Shown: piece by piece, positions 51,422 to 61,149 of the stretch
Position numbering within the stretch: the stretch's first letter is position 1
Layout of the letters: each line of letters opens with the position of its first letter
From: Paracoccaceae bacterium
GTDB taxonomy: Bacteria > Pseudomonadota > Alphaproteobacteria > Rhodobacterales > Rhodobacteraceae
Reading direction: 5' to 3'
Assembly: GCA_030697175.1 (NCBI GenBank)
Contig: JAUYQR010000009.1
Span: 62,001-126,000 of the forward strand
DNA length: 64,000 nucleotides
The notes under the pieces: generated by a model
What the model was told of the DNA's origin: nothing
Databases searched by the model: none
The model's input: only the letters and a program-made list of their open reading frames with translations
Made by a program: the position numbers and the translations under genes

Positions 51422-53077
51422 TCAGCGCGAGAAGCGCTTGTATTTCACACGCTTCGGTTCGATTGATTCCGGGCCGAGGCGGCGGACCTTGTCTTGTTCA
51501 TACGCCTCGAAGTTGCCTTCGAACCATTCCACATGCGCGTCGCCTTCGAAGGCGAGGATGTGGGTGCAAAGCCGGTCGAGGAAGAAGCGGTCGTGGCTGA
51601 TGATGATCGCGCAGCCGGCGAAATCCTCGATCGCGGCTTCCAGCGCCTGAAGGGTTTCGACGTCAAGGTCGTTGGTCGGTTCGTCGAGGAGGAGGACGTT
51701 GCCGCCCGAGCGCAGCAGTTTCGCCATGTGAACGCGGTTGCGCTCACCGCCAGAAAGGAGGCCGACCTTCTTCTGCTGGTCGGTGCCCTTGAAGTTGAAC
51801 GCCCCTGCGTAGACGCGGGAGTTCATCTCCAGATCGCCAAGGTGGATGACTTCGGAGCCGCCGGAGATTTCCTCCCACGCGGTCTTGTTCGGGTCGAGCG
51901 CATCGCGCGACTGGTCGACGTAGGCCAGTTGCACGGTATCTCCGAGGGTGATGGTGCCTTCGTCGGGCTGTTCGGCCCCGGTGATCATGCGGAAGAGGGT
52001 GGATTTGCCGGCACCGTTCGGGCCGATGACGCCGACAATGGCGCCCGGCGGGACGGTGAAGGTCAGATCCTCGATCAGAAGCTTGTCGCCCATGTGTTTC
52101 TTCAGGCCGACGACCTCGATCACCTTGTTGCCGAGGCGTTCGCCGTTCGGGATGATGATCTGGGAAACCGAGGCGCGTTCGCGCACGGTCTGGCTGGCCA
52201 TCTCGTTGTATTTGGAAATACGGGCCTTGGATTTCGCCTGACGCGCCTTGGCACCGGCGCGGATCCATTCGAGTTCCTTTTCCAGCACCTTCTGCTTGGA
52301 TTTGTCTTCGCGCGCTTCCTGCTGCATCCGCTTGGCTTTCTGTTCCAGCCAGGCCGAATAGTTGCCCTCGTAGGGGATGCCACGGCCCCGGTCGAGTTCG
52401 AGGATCCACGAGGTGATGTCGTCAAGGAAGTAGCGGTCGTGGGTCACGATCAGGATCGTGCCCTTGTAGTTGATCAGATGCTTTTGCAGCCAGGCGATGG
52501 ATTCGGCGTCCAAGTGGTTGGTCGGTTCGTCCAGCAGCAGCATGTCGGGCTTTTCAAGCAGGAGCTTGCACAGCGCCACGCGGCGGCGTTCGCCGCCCGA
52601 CAGGGTTTCGACATCGGCATCATCGGGCGGGCAGCGCAGCGCGTCCATCGCGACGCCGACGGTGGCCTCAAGTTCCCACAGGTTTTCAGCGTCGATCTGG
52701 TCTTGCAGCCTGGCCATCTCGTCGGCCGTTTCGTCCGAGTAGTTCATCGCCAGTTCGTTGTAGCGTTCCAGGATCGCGGTCTGCTTGGCCACGCCCAGCA
52801 TCACGTTGCCCTTCACGTCCAGCGTGGGGTCGAGGTGGGGTTCCTGCGCCAGGTAGCCGACCTTGGCCCCCTTGGCGGCCCAGGCCTCGCCTTTGAAATC
52901 GGTGTCCATGCCGGCCATGATGCGCAGCAGCGTGGACTTACCCGAGCCGTTGACCCCGACGACGCCGATCTTGACGCCAGGCAGAAAGTTCAGGTGGATG
53001 TTTTCAAAGCATTTCTTGCCGCCCGGATAGGTCTTGGACACGCCTTCCATGTGGTAGACATACTGGTAGCTGGCCAT
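51422..53077 (-). CDS. ettA: ABC-F translation factor EttA
   Basis: A 551-residue soluble ABC-F protein with two ATPase cassettes. Cassette 1 has [40 protein letters not shown] and [11 protein letters not shown]; the interdomain linker contains [20 protein letters not shown], and cassette 2 has [35 protein letters not shown] and [10 protein letters not shown]. EttA binds the ribosomal E site and gates the first elongation step according to ATP/ADP. The ATG at 53077 gives normal length; the N-terminal [20 protein letters not shown] is typical. Confidence 0.94.
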   Translation of the reverse strand: MASYQYVYHMEGVSKTYPGGKKCFENIHLNFLPGVKIGVVGVNGSGKSTLLRIMAGMDTDFKGEAWAAKGAKVGYLAQEPHLDPTLDVKGNVMLGVAKQTAILERYNELAMNYSDETADEMARLQDQIDAENLWELEATVGVAMDALRCPPDDADVETLSGGERRRVALCKLLLEKPDMLLLDEPTNHLDAESIAWLQKHLINYKGTILIVTHDRYFLDDITSWILELDRGRGIPYEGNYSAWLEQKAKRMQQEAREDKSKQKVLEKELEWIRAGAKARQAKSKARISKYNEMASQTVRERASVSQIIIPNGERLGNKVIEVVGLKKHMGDKLLIEDLTFTVPPGAIVGVIGPNGAGKSTLFRMITGAEQPDEGTITLGDTVQLAYVDQSRDALDPNKTAWEEISGGSEVIHLGDLEMNSRVYAGAFNFKGTDQQKKVGLLSGGERNRVHMAKLLRSGGNVLLLDEPTNDLDVETLQALEAAIEDFAGCAIIISHDRFFLDRLCTHILAFEGDAHVEWFEGNFEAYEQDKVRRLGPESIEPKRVKYKRFSR

Positions 53078-53233
53078 GAAGGTATCTCCGCGCGGTTCGG
53101 GTTTGGCTGTCAGATAGGCGAAAGGGCCGCGAAGGGCAATCCGCGCGGTGGGATTTCGCTGTGGCGCGGGATTTGCGCCGGGGCCGCAGATTTGCGTTTC
53201 CGGCAGGCGGCGAAGTGCGTTAGCGATGCGGGA

Positions 53234-53830
53234 ATGAAGCAGGGATTTCCAGTTGCGACCAAAGGTATGGTCGTGGGCCTTCTGGGCGGGTCGTTCGACC
53301 CCGCGCATGAAGGGCACGCGCACATTACGCGCGAGGCGTTGAAGCGCGTAGCACTGGACCGGGTCTGGTGGCTGGTGACGCCGGGAAATCCATTGAAGCC
53401 GCGCCAGCCTGCGCCGATGGCCGACCGGCTGGCACGGGCGCGGGCGGTGATGCGTGACCCGAGGGTGGTGGTGACCGGGCTGGAGGAGGCGCTGGGCACC
53501 CGCACCACCGCCGATACCATCGACCGGCTGCGCGCGATCTATCCGGGGGTGCATTTCGTCTGGCTGATGGGGGCTGACAATCTGGTGCAGTTCCACAAGT
53601 GGGGCCGCTGGCGGGATATCCTGCGCAGCGTTCCGGTGGGCGTGCTGGCGCGACCGGGGTCCGGCGTTGCGGCGCGGCTGAGCGTGGCGGCGCGGGCGTT
53701 CAAGGTGCATCAGGTGGCGCGCGGCGAGGGCCTGGGCGACCGCAAGCCGCCGGTCTGGTGTTTCGTGAACCTGCCGTTGAACGCGGCCTCGTCCAGCGCG
53801 ATCCGAGCCAAGGGCAAGTGGCGCAAGTGA
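53234..53830 (+). CDS. nadD: nicotinate-nucleotide adenylyltransferase
   Basis: About 198 residues. [20 protein letters not shown] has the GGSFDPxHxGH motif, followed by [30 protein letters not shown] and [13 protein letters not shown] (the ISSTxIR region). It adenylates nicotinic acid mononucleotide for NAD synthesis. The ATG at 53234 or the downstream ATG at 53267 are both possible starts; the first has GGGA just upstream. It diverges from ettA. Confidence 0.93.
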   Translation: MKQGFPVATKGMVVGLLGGSFDPAHEGHAHITREALKRVALDRVWWLVTPGNPLKPRQPAPMADRLARARAVMRDPRVVVTGLEEALGTRTTADTIDRLRAIYPGVHFVWLMGADNLVQFHKWGRWRDILRSVPVGVLARPGSGVAARLSVAARAFKVHQVARGEGLGDRKPPVWCFVNLPLNAASSSAIRAKGKWRK

Positions 53831-53920
53831 TGCGCCCGGTCGCGTGGACGTGAGGGGAGGGCGGCTGGTGGAATCGGCGGGGTTGGCCGACACTGGCCGG
53901 GTTTTGCGGGAGGCAGGGTC

Positions 53921-55393
53921 TTGATCACGCGGCGGGGCATGTTGGCGGGGCTGTTGGCCGGGGTGGCGTTGCCCGCCTTTGCCGAGGTCATCGAGCGGTC
54001 GCCCCGGCCACGGTCGCGCGGCGATGCGGGCGCGCCGGTGCCATCGGCGCGCGGGCCGGTGGACAGCGCGGGGCTGATCGCGGCGGCCAAGCTGGGGGGA
54101 GCGGTCGCCTTCGTGCTGGCCGACGCCGCGACCGGTGAGGTGCTGGAGGCGCGCGAGCCGGATCGGGCCTTGCCGCCGGCCAGCGTGGCAAAGGCCGTCA
54201 CCTCGCTTTTCGCGCTGGACCGGCTGGGACCGGGGTTCCGCTTTGCCACGCGGGTGCTGGCGACGGGGCCGGTGTCGGGCGGCACGGTGCAGGGTGATCT
54301 GGTGCTGGTCGGTGGCGGCGACCCGACCTTGCAGACCGACCAGTTGGGCGATTTGGCCGCGCGGTTGGCGAAGGCCGGCGTGAAGGGCGCGACGGGACGG
54401 TTCCTGTACTGGGACGGGGCCTTGCCGCGCATCGAGGGAATTGCGGCGGATCAGCCCGAGCATGTGGGCTACAATGCCGCGATTTCCGGGCTGAACCTGA
54501 ACTTCAACCGGGTGCATTTCGAATGGAAGCGCGCCGGCAGCGACTGGCAGGTGGCCGTCGACGCGCGGGGCGAGCGGTTCGTGCCGGCGGTGGCAATGGT
54601 GCGGGTGGGCATCGTCGGGCGGGACGCGCCCTTGTTTACCTATGGCAAGGGGCGGGTGGAAGAGTGGACGGTCGCCTCCTCGGCCCTGGGCAAGGGCGGC
54701 AGTCGCTGGCTGCCGGTGCGCGACCCGGGGCGCTATACGGCGGAGGTGTTTCGCACCCTGGCGCGGGCGCAGGGGATCACGCTGGCCGCGCCGGAGCCTT
54801 CAGGCACGCGGCCCGAGGGGCGCGAGGTGGGGCGGGTGGAGAGCGAACCGCTGAGCGAAGTGCTGCGCGAGATGCTGAAGTTTTCGACCAATCTGACGGC
54901 GGAGTGCGTGGGCCTGACCGCGTCGGGGCAGCAGTCGCTGGCTGCGTCGGCGCGGGCGATGGATGCCTGGGTCCGGGAGCGGTTCGGGGTGACGGTCAGT
55001 CTTGCCGACCATTCGGGCTTGGGCGGTGCATCACGGGTCACGGCGGCGGGCATGGCCCGCATCATTGGGCAGGCGCACCGTGAGGGGCTGGGGTTGAAGC
55101 CCTTGCTGCGCGACGTGGGGATGAAGGACGACAAGGGCCGGGTGATCGAAGGGCATGCGGTGAAGGTGCTGGCGAAATCGGGCACGCTGAACTTCGTGTC
55201 GGGGCTGGCGGGGCATATCTCGCCCCCCGGTGGGCGGGAGTTGATCTTCGCGATCTTTACCGGCGATCCGGAGCGGCGTGACGCGGTGCCGGTGGCGCTG
55301 CGGGAGGAGCCGGAGGGCGGCAAGGCCTGGACCAAGCGGGCGCGGACCTTGCAGGGGCAGTTGGTAAACCGCTGGGCGGCGGCCTGGGGGTGA
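53921..55393 (+). CDS. dacB: D-alanyl-D-alanine carboxypeptidase/endopeptidase (PBP4, DacB)
   Basis: A 490-residue periplasmic penicillin-binding protein. A TTG start at 53921 with GGGAGG upstream gives a twin-arginine-like leader ITRRGMLAGLLAGVALPAFA; ATG 53939 would remove the arginines. Catalytic motifs: SxxK in PPASVAKAVTSLF, SxN in FSTNLTAE and KSG in LAKSGTLNFVSGLAGHI. It trims or cleaves peptidoglycan stem peptides. Whether it is exported by Tat or Sec depends on the true start. Confidence 0.92.
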   Translation: MITRRGMLAGLLAGVALPAFAEVIERSPRPRSRGDAGAPVPSARGPVDSAGLIAAAKLGGAVAFVLADAATGEVLEAREPDRALPPASVAKAVTSLFALDRLGPGFRFATRVLATGPVSGGTVQGDLVLVGGGDPTLQTDQLGDLAARLAKAGVKGATGRFLYWDGALPRIEGIAADQPEHVGYNAAISGLNLNFNRVHFEWKRAGSDWQVAVDARGERFVPAVAMVRVGIVGRDAPLFTYGKGRVEEWTVASSALGKGGSRWLPVRDPGRYTAEVFRTLARAQGITLAAPEPSGTRPEGREVGRVESEPLSEVLREMLKFSTNLTAECVGLTASGQQSLAASARAMDAWVRERFGVTVSLADHSGLGGASRVTAAGMARIIGQAHREGLGLKPLLRDVGMKDDKGRVIEGHAVKVLAKSGTLNFVSGLAGHISPPGGRELIFAIFTGDPERRDAVPVALREEPEGGKAWTKRARTLQGQLVNRWAAAWG

Positions 55394-55430
55394 AGCGCGG
55401 AGGCTGCGGCCCCCTTCGGAGGCGCGTCTC

Positions 55431-55850
55431 TTACACCACCATGTGCCGCACCCGCGCGCCCCATTCGATGGCGGCGGCATGCAGGCGGTCGACCTTCAAC
55501 TCTTCGCGCACCTCTTCCAGCATCCGCAGTTCGACCTGCGAATGGCGGCCATCGGCGGTGACGACGTCGCAGGCCAGCGCGTAGGCGGTTTCATAAAGAT
55601 GTTCGGGAAGGGCTTCGCGAATGAGGCCGAAGAGGGCGTCGAGGCCGTCTTCCTCTTCGAAAAGGTCAAACACGATACGGCTGGTGCGCTGGATGCGGTC
55701 GGGGTCGTAGGTGGCGAAGATCGGCATGTGGTTGACCATGCGGGTGATCGCCACAAGCTCGGCCGTGCGCATGTTTTCGTCCGAGGCGGAGCAGGCCACC
55801 ATGACGGCGACGAGGGCATCCTGCGGGGACATCGGCGAGGTTTCGGACAT
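55431..55850 (-). CDS. TerB family tellurite-resistance-like protein
   Basis: A 139-residue helical protein. MSPQDALVAVMVACSASDEN, LVAITRMVNHMPIFATYD, FGLIREALPEHLYETAYALA and VTADGRHSQVELRMLEEVRE match TerB folds, which bind metal through acidic residues (SASDEN, TADGR). AAAGGA precedes the ATG at 55850. Role unknown; TerB domain proteins often take part in stress or surface processes. Confidence 0.85.
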   Translation of the reverse strand: MSETSPMSPQDALVAVMVACSASDENMRTAELVAITRMVNHMPIFATYDPDRIQRTSRIVFDLFEEEDGLDALFGLIREALPEHLYETAYALACDVVTADGRHSQVELRMLEEVREELKVDRLHAAAIEWGARVRHMVV

Positions 55851-55949
55851 CGGTAAAATCCTTTTGCGGCAGAGATTGTTGACGCGGCTTGGGGCGGGCA
55901 ATACAGGACAGGCCTTGTGCGGGGCAAGGGGCCCCTGAGGGACAATGCG

Positions 55950-57530
55950 ATGTCAGCTTTGCGCGATGCGGCGATGAAGTCGAAGGCCTGGCCTTTTGAA
56001 GAAGCGCGCGCGCTGATGAAACGCTATGAGAAAAAGGCGCCGGAAAAGGGCTATGTGCTGTTCGAGACGGGATATGGACCGTCGGGCTTGCCGCATATCG
56101 GGACGTTCGGCGAGGTGGCGCGGACCACGATGATCCGCCGCGCGTTCGAGGTGATCAGCGACATTCCGACGCGGCTGATCTGCTTTTCCGACGACGTGGA
56201 CGGGATGCGCAAGGTGCCGGAGAACGTGCCGCAGCAGGACATGCTGCGCCAGCACATGCAAAAGCCGCTGACCAGCGTGCCGGACCCTTATGGCGAGTAT
56301 GAAAGTTTCGGGGCGCACAACAACGCGATGCTGCGGCGGTTTCTGGACACGTTCGGGTTCGAGTATGAGTTCATCTCGGCGACGGAGTTCTACAAGTCGG
56401 GCCGCTTCGATGCGACGCTGCGGCTGTGCGCGGAACGCTATGACGCGATCATGGCGATCATGCTGGCGTCCTTGCGCGAAGAACGGCAGCAGACCTATTC
56501 CTGCTTTCTGCCGATCCACCCTGAGACCGGCCGCGTGATGTATGTGCCAATGAAGGAAGTGAACGCCGCCGACGGCACGATCACGTTTGATGATGAGACG
56601 GGCCGCGCGTGGACGCTGCCGGTGACGGGCGGGAATGTGAAGTTGCAGTGGAAGCCGGATTTCGGCGCGCGCTGGGCGGCGCTGGACGTGGACTTCGAGA
56701 TGTACGGCAAGGACCACAGCACCAACACGCCGATCTATGACGGGATCTGTGAAGTGCTGGGGGGCCGCAAGCCGAACCACATGACCTATGAGCTTTTCCT
56801 CGACGATCAGGGGCAGAAGATTTCCAAGTCGAAGGGCAATGGCCTGACGATCGATGAATGGCTGACCTATGCGGCGACGGAGAGCCTGTCGTATTTCATG
56901 TACCAAAAGCCCAAGACCGCGAAACGGATGCATTTCGATGTGATCCCGCGGGCGGTGGATGAGTATCACCAGCAGTTGCGGGCCTTTCCGACGCAGGACG
57001 TGGAGGGGCAGGTCAACAACCCGGTCTGGCATATCCATGGGGGCAAGCCTCCGGCAAGCCACATGGTGGTGTCGTTCGGGATGCTGTTGAACCTGGCCAG
57101 CGTTTCGGGCGCGCGCGACGGAGCGACCTTGTGGAAGTTCATCCAGCGCTATGCGCCCGAGGCCTCGCCCGAGGGGAACCCGGATCTGGACGCGGCGGCG
57201 GGCTATGCGGTGCGCTATTTCACCGACCGGATCGCGCCGACGCGGGCGTTCCGACTGCCCACCGAGCAGGAGCGGGCGGCGATGGAAGACCTGCGCGCGC
57301 GGCTGGTCGCATGGGACGGCGGTCTGGACGACGAGGCGCTGCAGTCGATGGTCTTTGCGGTGGGCAAGGCGCATGGGTTCGAGCCCTTGCGCGACTGGTT
57401 CAAGGCGCTTTACGAGGTGCTTCTGGGGGCCAGCGACGGGCCGCGGTTTGGCGGCTTCGTAGCACTTTATGGCGTCGAGGAAAGCGTGGCGCTGATCGAC
57501 AAGGGGCTTTCGGGCGCGTTGGCGGGGTAA
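55950..57530 (+). CDS. lysS: lysyl-tRNA synthetase, class I
   Basis: A 526-residue class I Lys[22 protein letters not shown] contains the HIGH-equivalent [23 protein letters not shown] is the KMSKS loop; [19 protein letters not shown] and [20 protein letters not shown] are typical. It charges tRNA-Lys. Most bacteria use the class II enzyme, but class I is usual in alphaproteobacteria. GAGGGA eight bases upstream of ATG 55950 supports the start. Diverges from the TerB-like gene. Confidence 0.95.
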   Translation: MSALRDAAMKSKAWPFEEARALMKRYEKKAPEKGYVLFETGYGPSGLPHIGTFGEVARTTMIRRAFEVISDIPTRLICFSDDVDGMRKVPENVPQQDMLRQHMQKPLTSVPDPYGEYESFGAHNNAMLRRFLDTFGFEYEFISATEFYKSGRFDATLRLCAERYDAIMAIMLASLREERQQTYSCFLPIHPETGRVMYVPMKEVNAADGTITFDDETGRAWTLPVTGGNVKLQWKPDFGARWAALDVDFEMYGKDHSTNTPIYDGICEVLGGRKPNHMTYELFLDDQGQKISKSKGNGLTIDEWLTYAATESLSYFMYQKPKTAKRMHFDVIPRAVDEYHQQLRAFPTQDVEGQVNNPVWHIHGGKPPASHMVVSFGMLLNLASVSGARDGATLWKFIQRYAPEASPEGNPDLDAAAGYAVRYFTDRIAPTRAFRLPTEQERAAMEDLRARLVAWDGGLDDEALQSMVFAVGKAHGFEPLRDWFKALYEVLLGASDGPRFGGFVALYGVEESVALIDKGLSGALAG

Positions 57531-57544
57531 GCGGGCAGAAAACT

Positions 57545-57572
57545 TTGACGTGGCGTCAGCCCGGCCTACTGT
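57545..57572 (+). promoter_or_regulatory. candidate sigma-70 promoter of the DUF4864 gene
   Basis: TTGACG (57545-57550) and TACTGT (57567-57572) separated by 16 bases, about 35 bases before ATG 57608, in the short gap after lysS. The match to the housekeeping consensus is moderate. Confidence 0.4.
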
Positions 57573-57607
57573 CCTGTGCGGGGACGTATCTTCCGGGAGC
57601 CACGCCA

Positions 57608-58009
57608 ATGCGCATTGGTCTTTTTGCACTTCTGACAGCGATGCATTTCGCCCTGCCTGCCGCCGCGCAGGAAAAGCCGATCCAGGACACGATCCAGAAC
57701 CAGTTGAACGCGTTTCAGGCGGACGATTTCGCCACGGCCTTCACCTTTGCCAGCCCGAACATCAAGGGCATCTTCGGCACGCCGGAGAACTTTGGCGCGA
57801 TGGTCAGCGAAGGCTATCCGATGGTCCACCGCCCCTCTGCCGTGACGATGCTTGACCTGCGAGAGGTTGCGGGCAACCTGTGGCAGCGGGTGATGATCAC
57901 CGACGAGGCGGGCAAGACGCATCTGCTGGATTACCAGATGGTCGAGACGCCGGACGGCTGGCAGATCAACGGCGTGCAGGTGCTGCGCGCGCCGGATGTG
58001 GGGGCCTGA
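57608..58009 (+). CDS. DUF4864 family secreted protein
   Basis: A 133-residue protein with a signal peptide (MRIGLFALLTAMHFALPAAA). The mature part has IQDTIQNQLNAFQADDFATA, FASPNIKGIFGTPENFGAMV and LDYQMVETPDGWQINGVQVL, the DUF4864 pattern, an NTF2-like periplasmic fold. GGGAG lies upstream of ATG 57608. Function unknown. Confidence 0.87.
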   Translation: MRIGLFALLTAMHFALPAAAQEKPIQDTIQNQLNAFQADDFATAFTFASPNIKGIFGTPENFGAMVSEGYPMVHRPSAVTMLDLREVAGNLWQRVMITDEAGKTHLLDYQMVETPDGWQINGVQVLRAPDVGA

Positions 58010-58015
58010 GCGCCA

Positions 58016-58065
58016 GCCCCCCCCCACCCCGGCCCTCCCCCACGAGGGGGGAGGGAGGCGCACGG
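58016..58065. repeat. C-run/G-run hairpin repeat, copy 2
   Basis: CCCTCCCCCACGAGGGGGGA and flanking C/G runs, with the same ACGAG-centred stem as 23114-23136. It follows the DUF4864 stop and precedes the beta-helix gene by about 160 bases. Confidence 0.7.
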
Positions 58066-58223
58066 GGCCGCTGTTGCGCGGCGCTGCCCGATGGCGCGCG
58101 GTGACCTGAGGTCTGGTTAAGCCCGACTTGCTACCCCTTTGCCACATGGCGTGCGGACCTTGGGGCGAACCTCCCCGTCCGTTTCGCCCGTGGCATGGCG
58201 CAAGCGAGGCGAGGGAATTTCAG

Positions 58224-60512
58224 ATGAACAAGGCAATCACCGACGGGCTGGTCCTGATGCCGCCGACGTTTTCGGCAGGCCTCAACCTGTGGTCGCGCGG
58301 CGACGGCACGCCGGGATCGGGGTCGTATCAGGGGCAGGCCAATGCAGCACTGGTGACCAACGATCAGGATTTCGCGGGCTGTCTGGAAGTGCAGAAGGTC
58401 GACGCGGTGCAGAAGGTGCGGTCCTTTGCGCAGACGCCGATGCAGCCGGGCCTGTATCTGCGCGTCACGGCGCGGGTGAAGGCGGTGTCGGGCAACCTGC
58501 CGTCGGTCAGGATCGCGGCCTGGGCGGGCGATGCAGGCGGGGCGAATGTCGTTGCGGCACCGCAGACCGGGCCCGCGGTGCCGCTGACCAGCTATGGCGA
58601 GGTGGTGACGATTTCCGCGATCATCGCCCCCGCGGCACGGCAGGGCGTGGATCTGGCCTGGGGGTCGGTGCCGGTTTACGGGCATTTCGGCATTGATCTG
58701 ACCGGGGCCAACGGCGGCGTCGTGCGGATCGACGATCTGGTGGTCGAGGATGCGACCGACGTGTTCCTGCGCAAGATGATGGATTGGGTCGACGTGCGCG
58801 ATTACGGCGCGCTGGGCAACGGCACGACAAACGACGCGGCGGCCTTTGCGGCGGCGGATGCCGATGCCGACGGGCGCGCCATTCTGGTGCCGGAAGGCGT
58901 GTTCCGCCTGACCAGCGACGTGGCGATCAGCAATCGCATCCGGTTCGAGGGCACGCTGTCGATGCCCGCGAACCGCCGCCTGACGCTGACACGGAACTTC
59001 GATCTTGATACCTACGCATCGGCCTTCGGGTCGGAGCTGGAGGGCTTCCGGCGCGCGTTGCAGGCGCTGTTCTACTTCAACGACCACAACACGCTGGACC
59101 TGTCGGGCCGCCGGGTCGACCTGACCGGGCCTCTGGACGTGGCGACGATTGCGGGGCTGACGAGTTTCACCTCGCGTCGGGTATTGCGCAATGGCGCACT
59201 GAATGCGCTGCCGGGGCCGGGCTGGGCCACCGACACCGTCACCTCGGTTGCGACCTATGCGCCGGCCTCGCCGGTCACGCTGACCGGGGTTGCGAACGTG
59301 GCCAACATTCCGGTGGGGGCGCTGGTCGAAGGCACCGGGGTGGGGCGCGAGGTCTATGTCCGATCAAAGAACGTCGGCGCCGGGACGGTGCAGTTGAGCC
59401 AACCCCTGTGGGGCGCGGCCGGCACCCGGACCTACACTTTCAAGCGGTTCAAATACATGCTGGATTTCGGCGGCTTCGAGCTGTTGTCGCGGTTCGAGAT
59501 CGAGGATGTGGAGTTCAACGCGCTGGGCCTGTGTTCCTGCGTGCTGCTGCCGGTGACGGGCCTGACCTTCCGGTTCATGTCGAACACCTTCAACCGGCCT
59601 TTGGACCGGGGGATCAGCTCCACCGGCACCGGTTGTCAGGGCATGTTCATCGACATGTGTCAGTTCCTGTCGAACGAAAGCGCGCTGCCAGCGCAGACCC
59701 GGACCTCGATTGCGGTGAACGTGAACGGCAACGACACCAAGATCCGCAACAACCGCGTGGTGCGGTTCGCGCATTTCGCGGTGATGAACGGCACCGGCCA
59801 CATGGTGTTCGACAACCACTTCTTCCAGGGCGATGACGAGGCGGTGGGCGTGCGCCGGGCGGGCCTGATCTTCACGCAGACCAACGTGTCGACGGTGGTG
59901 TCGGGCAACTACGTCGACAACTGCTTCATCGAGTGGGGCAACGAACATGACGCCGCCCCGGAGTGGAACGGCGAGTTTTCCTTCGGCGGGCTGAACGTGG
60001 TGGGCAACATCTTCATCGCGTCGAACGTGACGACGGCGTTCCGGTTCGTGGTGGTGAAGCCTTACGGGCCGGGGCATTACCTGAACGGCTTTTCGATGGT
60101 GTCGAACAGTTTCAGGGTGGTCAGCGCCACGACAGCGCGGGTCGAGATGGTGGATACCACGCTGGCAAGCCTGGATTTCGCCAAGTCGTTCAACGTGCGG
60201 GTGGAGGGCAACAGCTTCAACAACGTGACGCAGCAGGTGATGAACCCGGTGGTGGTGACGCATACGCAGAACACCGCGGCCGATACCTGGAACGTGGGGG
60301 CGGGCGGGTTCATCCCGTTCGACGCGCGCACAAGGATGGTCGAGGCGGTGATGCCCGAGGGGCCGATCATCAACGCGGCGAGTGCGGTGCGCTATGTGCA
60401 GCCGAATGCGACGGTGGGCACCGGGGCCGGGGGCAACGAGGTGCAGTTGCGCTGGGGCGAGGCGTTGCGCGGCAAGGTGGTGGTTCGGATGCGGATGGAT
60501 TTGCCGGGGTGA
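58224..60512 (+). CDS. large right-handed beta-helix protein (pectate-lyase-like fold)
   Basis: A 762-residue protein. Residues 1-190 look like a beta-sandwich, carbohydrate-binding-like module (NLWSRGDGTPGSG, LYLRVTARVKAVSGNLPSVR). From about residue 195, WVDVRDYGALGNGTTNDAAA begins the pectate-lyase-superfamily N-cap seen in phage tail spikes and polysaccharide lyases, followed by many Asn-rich beta-helix turns (NVNGNDTKIRNNRVVRF, VFDNHFFQGDDEAVGV). No signal peptide is visible. GAGGGA precedes ATG 58224 by eight bases. It could be a surface-polysaccharide lyase, a phage or gene-transfer-agent spike, or a type I-secreted protein; substrate unknown. Confidence 0.8.
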   Translation: MNKAITDGLVLMPPTFSAGLNLWSRGDGTPGSGSYQGQANAALVTNDQDFAGCLEVQKVDAVQKVRSFAQTPMQPGLYLRVTARVKAVSGNLPSVRIAAWAGDAGGANVVAAPQTGPAVPLTSYGEVVTISAIIAPAARQGVDLAWGSVPVYGHFGIDLTGANGGVVRIDDLVVEDATDVFLRKMMDWVDVRDYGALGNGTTNDAAAFAAADADADGRAILVPEGVFRLTSDVAISNRIRFEGTLSMPANRRLTLTRNFDLDTYASAFGSELEGFRRALQALFYFNDHNTLDLSGRRVDLTGPLDVATIAGLTSFTSRRVLRNGALNALPGPGWATDTVTSVATYAPASPVTLTGVANVANIPVGALVEGTGVGREVYVRSKNVGAGTVQLSQPLWGAAGTRTYTFKRFKYMLDFGGFELLSRFEIEDVEFNALGLCSCVLLPVTGLTFRFMSNTFNRPLDRGISSTGTGCQGMFIDMCQFLSNESALPAQTRTSIAVNVNGNDTKIRNNRVVRFAHFAVMNGTGHMVFDNHFFQGDDEAVGVRRAGLIFTQTNVSTVVSGNYVDNCFIEWGNEHDAAPEWNGEFSFGGLNVVGNIFIASNVTTAFRFVVVKPYGPGHYLNGFSMVSNSFRVVSATTARVEMVDTTLASLDFAKSFNVRVEGNSFNNVTQQVMNPVVVTHTQNTAADTWNVGAGGFIPFDARTRMVEAVMPEGPIINAASAVRYVQPNATVGTGAGGNEVQLRWGEALRGKVVVRMRMDLPG

Positions 60513-60559
60513 CGGTGGATCGCACCAAGGCGGATCGGGCGGCCTTCGGGCCGCCAGAT

Positions 60560-61045
60560 TCATGCCAGATCGCCGGGCGTCAGCCGGTAAGCACGGGCGA
60601 AACCGGCGTTCAGCAGCGCCGAAACGGGCTGGAACCGGACAAAGGCGAAATCGGCGAAGTCGATGTAGAGCTTTGCTTTCGGATGCCGGCCAAGCCAGTG
60701 GTCGCGGATCGTGGGGCGGTCGGGCGCGTCGGGCGCGATGAAGCGGGCCGTGGCGCGGATCATCAGGCGCGGATGGGTCAGCGGGTCGCCCTTGCCTTCG
60801 GGTTCACCCAGCATCAGGGCGCAGGCGGGGTGGGCGGCAAGGCCCGCGTGATGCGCGGCAAGTGCCGAGATCAGCGTCAGCATCGTGCCATCGGGGCCAA
60901 GGCCAAAGGCGATGCGGCTGATGCCGGGGGTGCCGGTGGCGGCGTCGGTGTAGGCGAGGGCGGCGTGGCCTGCCTGCATCAGGGTGCGGGCAAGGCTGCG
61001 GGCCTCGGCATCGGCGGGGGCGACGGGATCGGGGCGCTTGGTCAT
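60560..61045 (-). CDS. pyridoxamine 5'-phosphate oxidase family (HugZ-like) flavin-binding protein
   Basis: A 161-residue split-barrel protein: AEARSLARTLMQAGHAALAY, ISRIAFGLGPDGTMLTLISA, CALMLGEPEGKGDPLTHPRL and DFAFVRFQPVSALLNAGFAR. These match the PNPOx-like/HugZ family that binds FMN or heme; true PdxH motifs are absent. Three upstream ATGs at 61087, 61073 and 61059 each open a five-codon frame whose TGA overlaps the next ATG, leading to this ATG at 61045. Function uncertain. Confidence 0.85.
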   Translation of the reverse strand: MTKRPDPVAPADAEARSLARTLMQAGHAALAYTDAATGTPGISRIAFGLGPDGTMLTLISALAAHHAGLAAHPACALMLGEPEGKGDPLTHPRLMIRATARFIAPDAPDRPTIRDHWLGRHPKAKLYIDFADFAFVRFQPVSALLNAGFARAYRLTPGDLA

Positions 61046-61087
61046 AGGCTTTGGGTCATCGGCTTTGGGTCATGGGCGTTCAGTCAT
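61042..61087 (-). promoter_or_regulatory. chain of three ATGA-linked five-codon reading frames before the PNPOx-like gene
   Basis: On the minus strand a 14-base unit beginning ATGAC is repeated four times with variation: ATGACTGAACGCCC, ATGACCCAAAGCCG, ATGACCCAAAGCCT, ATGACCAAGCGCCC. ATGs fall at 61087, 61073, 61059 and 61045. Each of the first three opens M-T-x-x-x then TGA, and each TGA overlaps the next ATG as ATGA. The last unit is the start of the real gene. The arrangement could couple or throttle initiation. Confidence 0.8.
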
Positions 61088-61149
61088 CGGGCGTTGACAC
61101 GGTCCGGGCTTGGGCGTTTGGATGCTGCGAACAGCGCTAGCGTCGGACC

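Noticed and set aside
51494-53233. Plus-strand open frame upstream of nadD
   Set aside because: Antisense to EttA, whose motifs are complete; only the part from 53234 is NadD.
58224-60512. Prophage remnant
   Set aside because: Neighbours are housekeeping genes (lysS, DUF4864, SulP), and no integrase, capsid or terminase gene is present.
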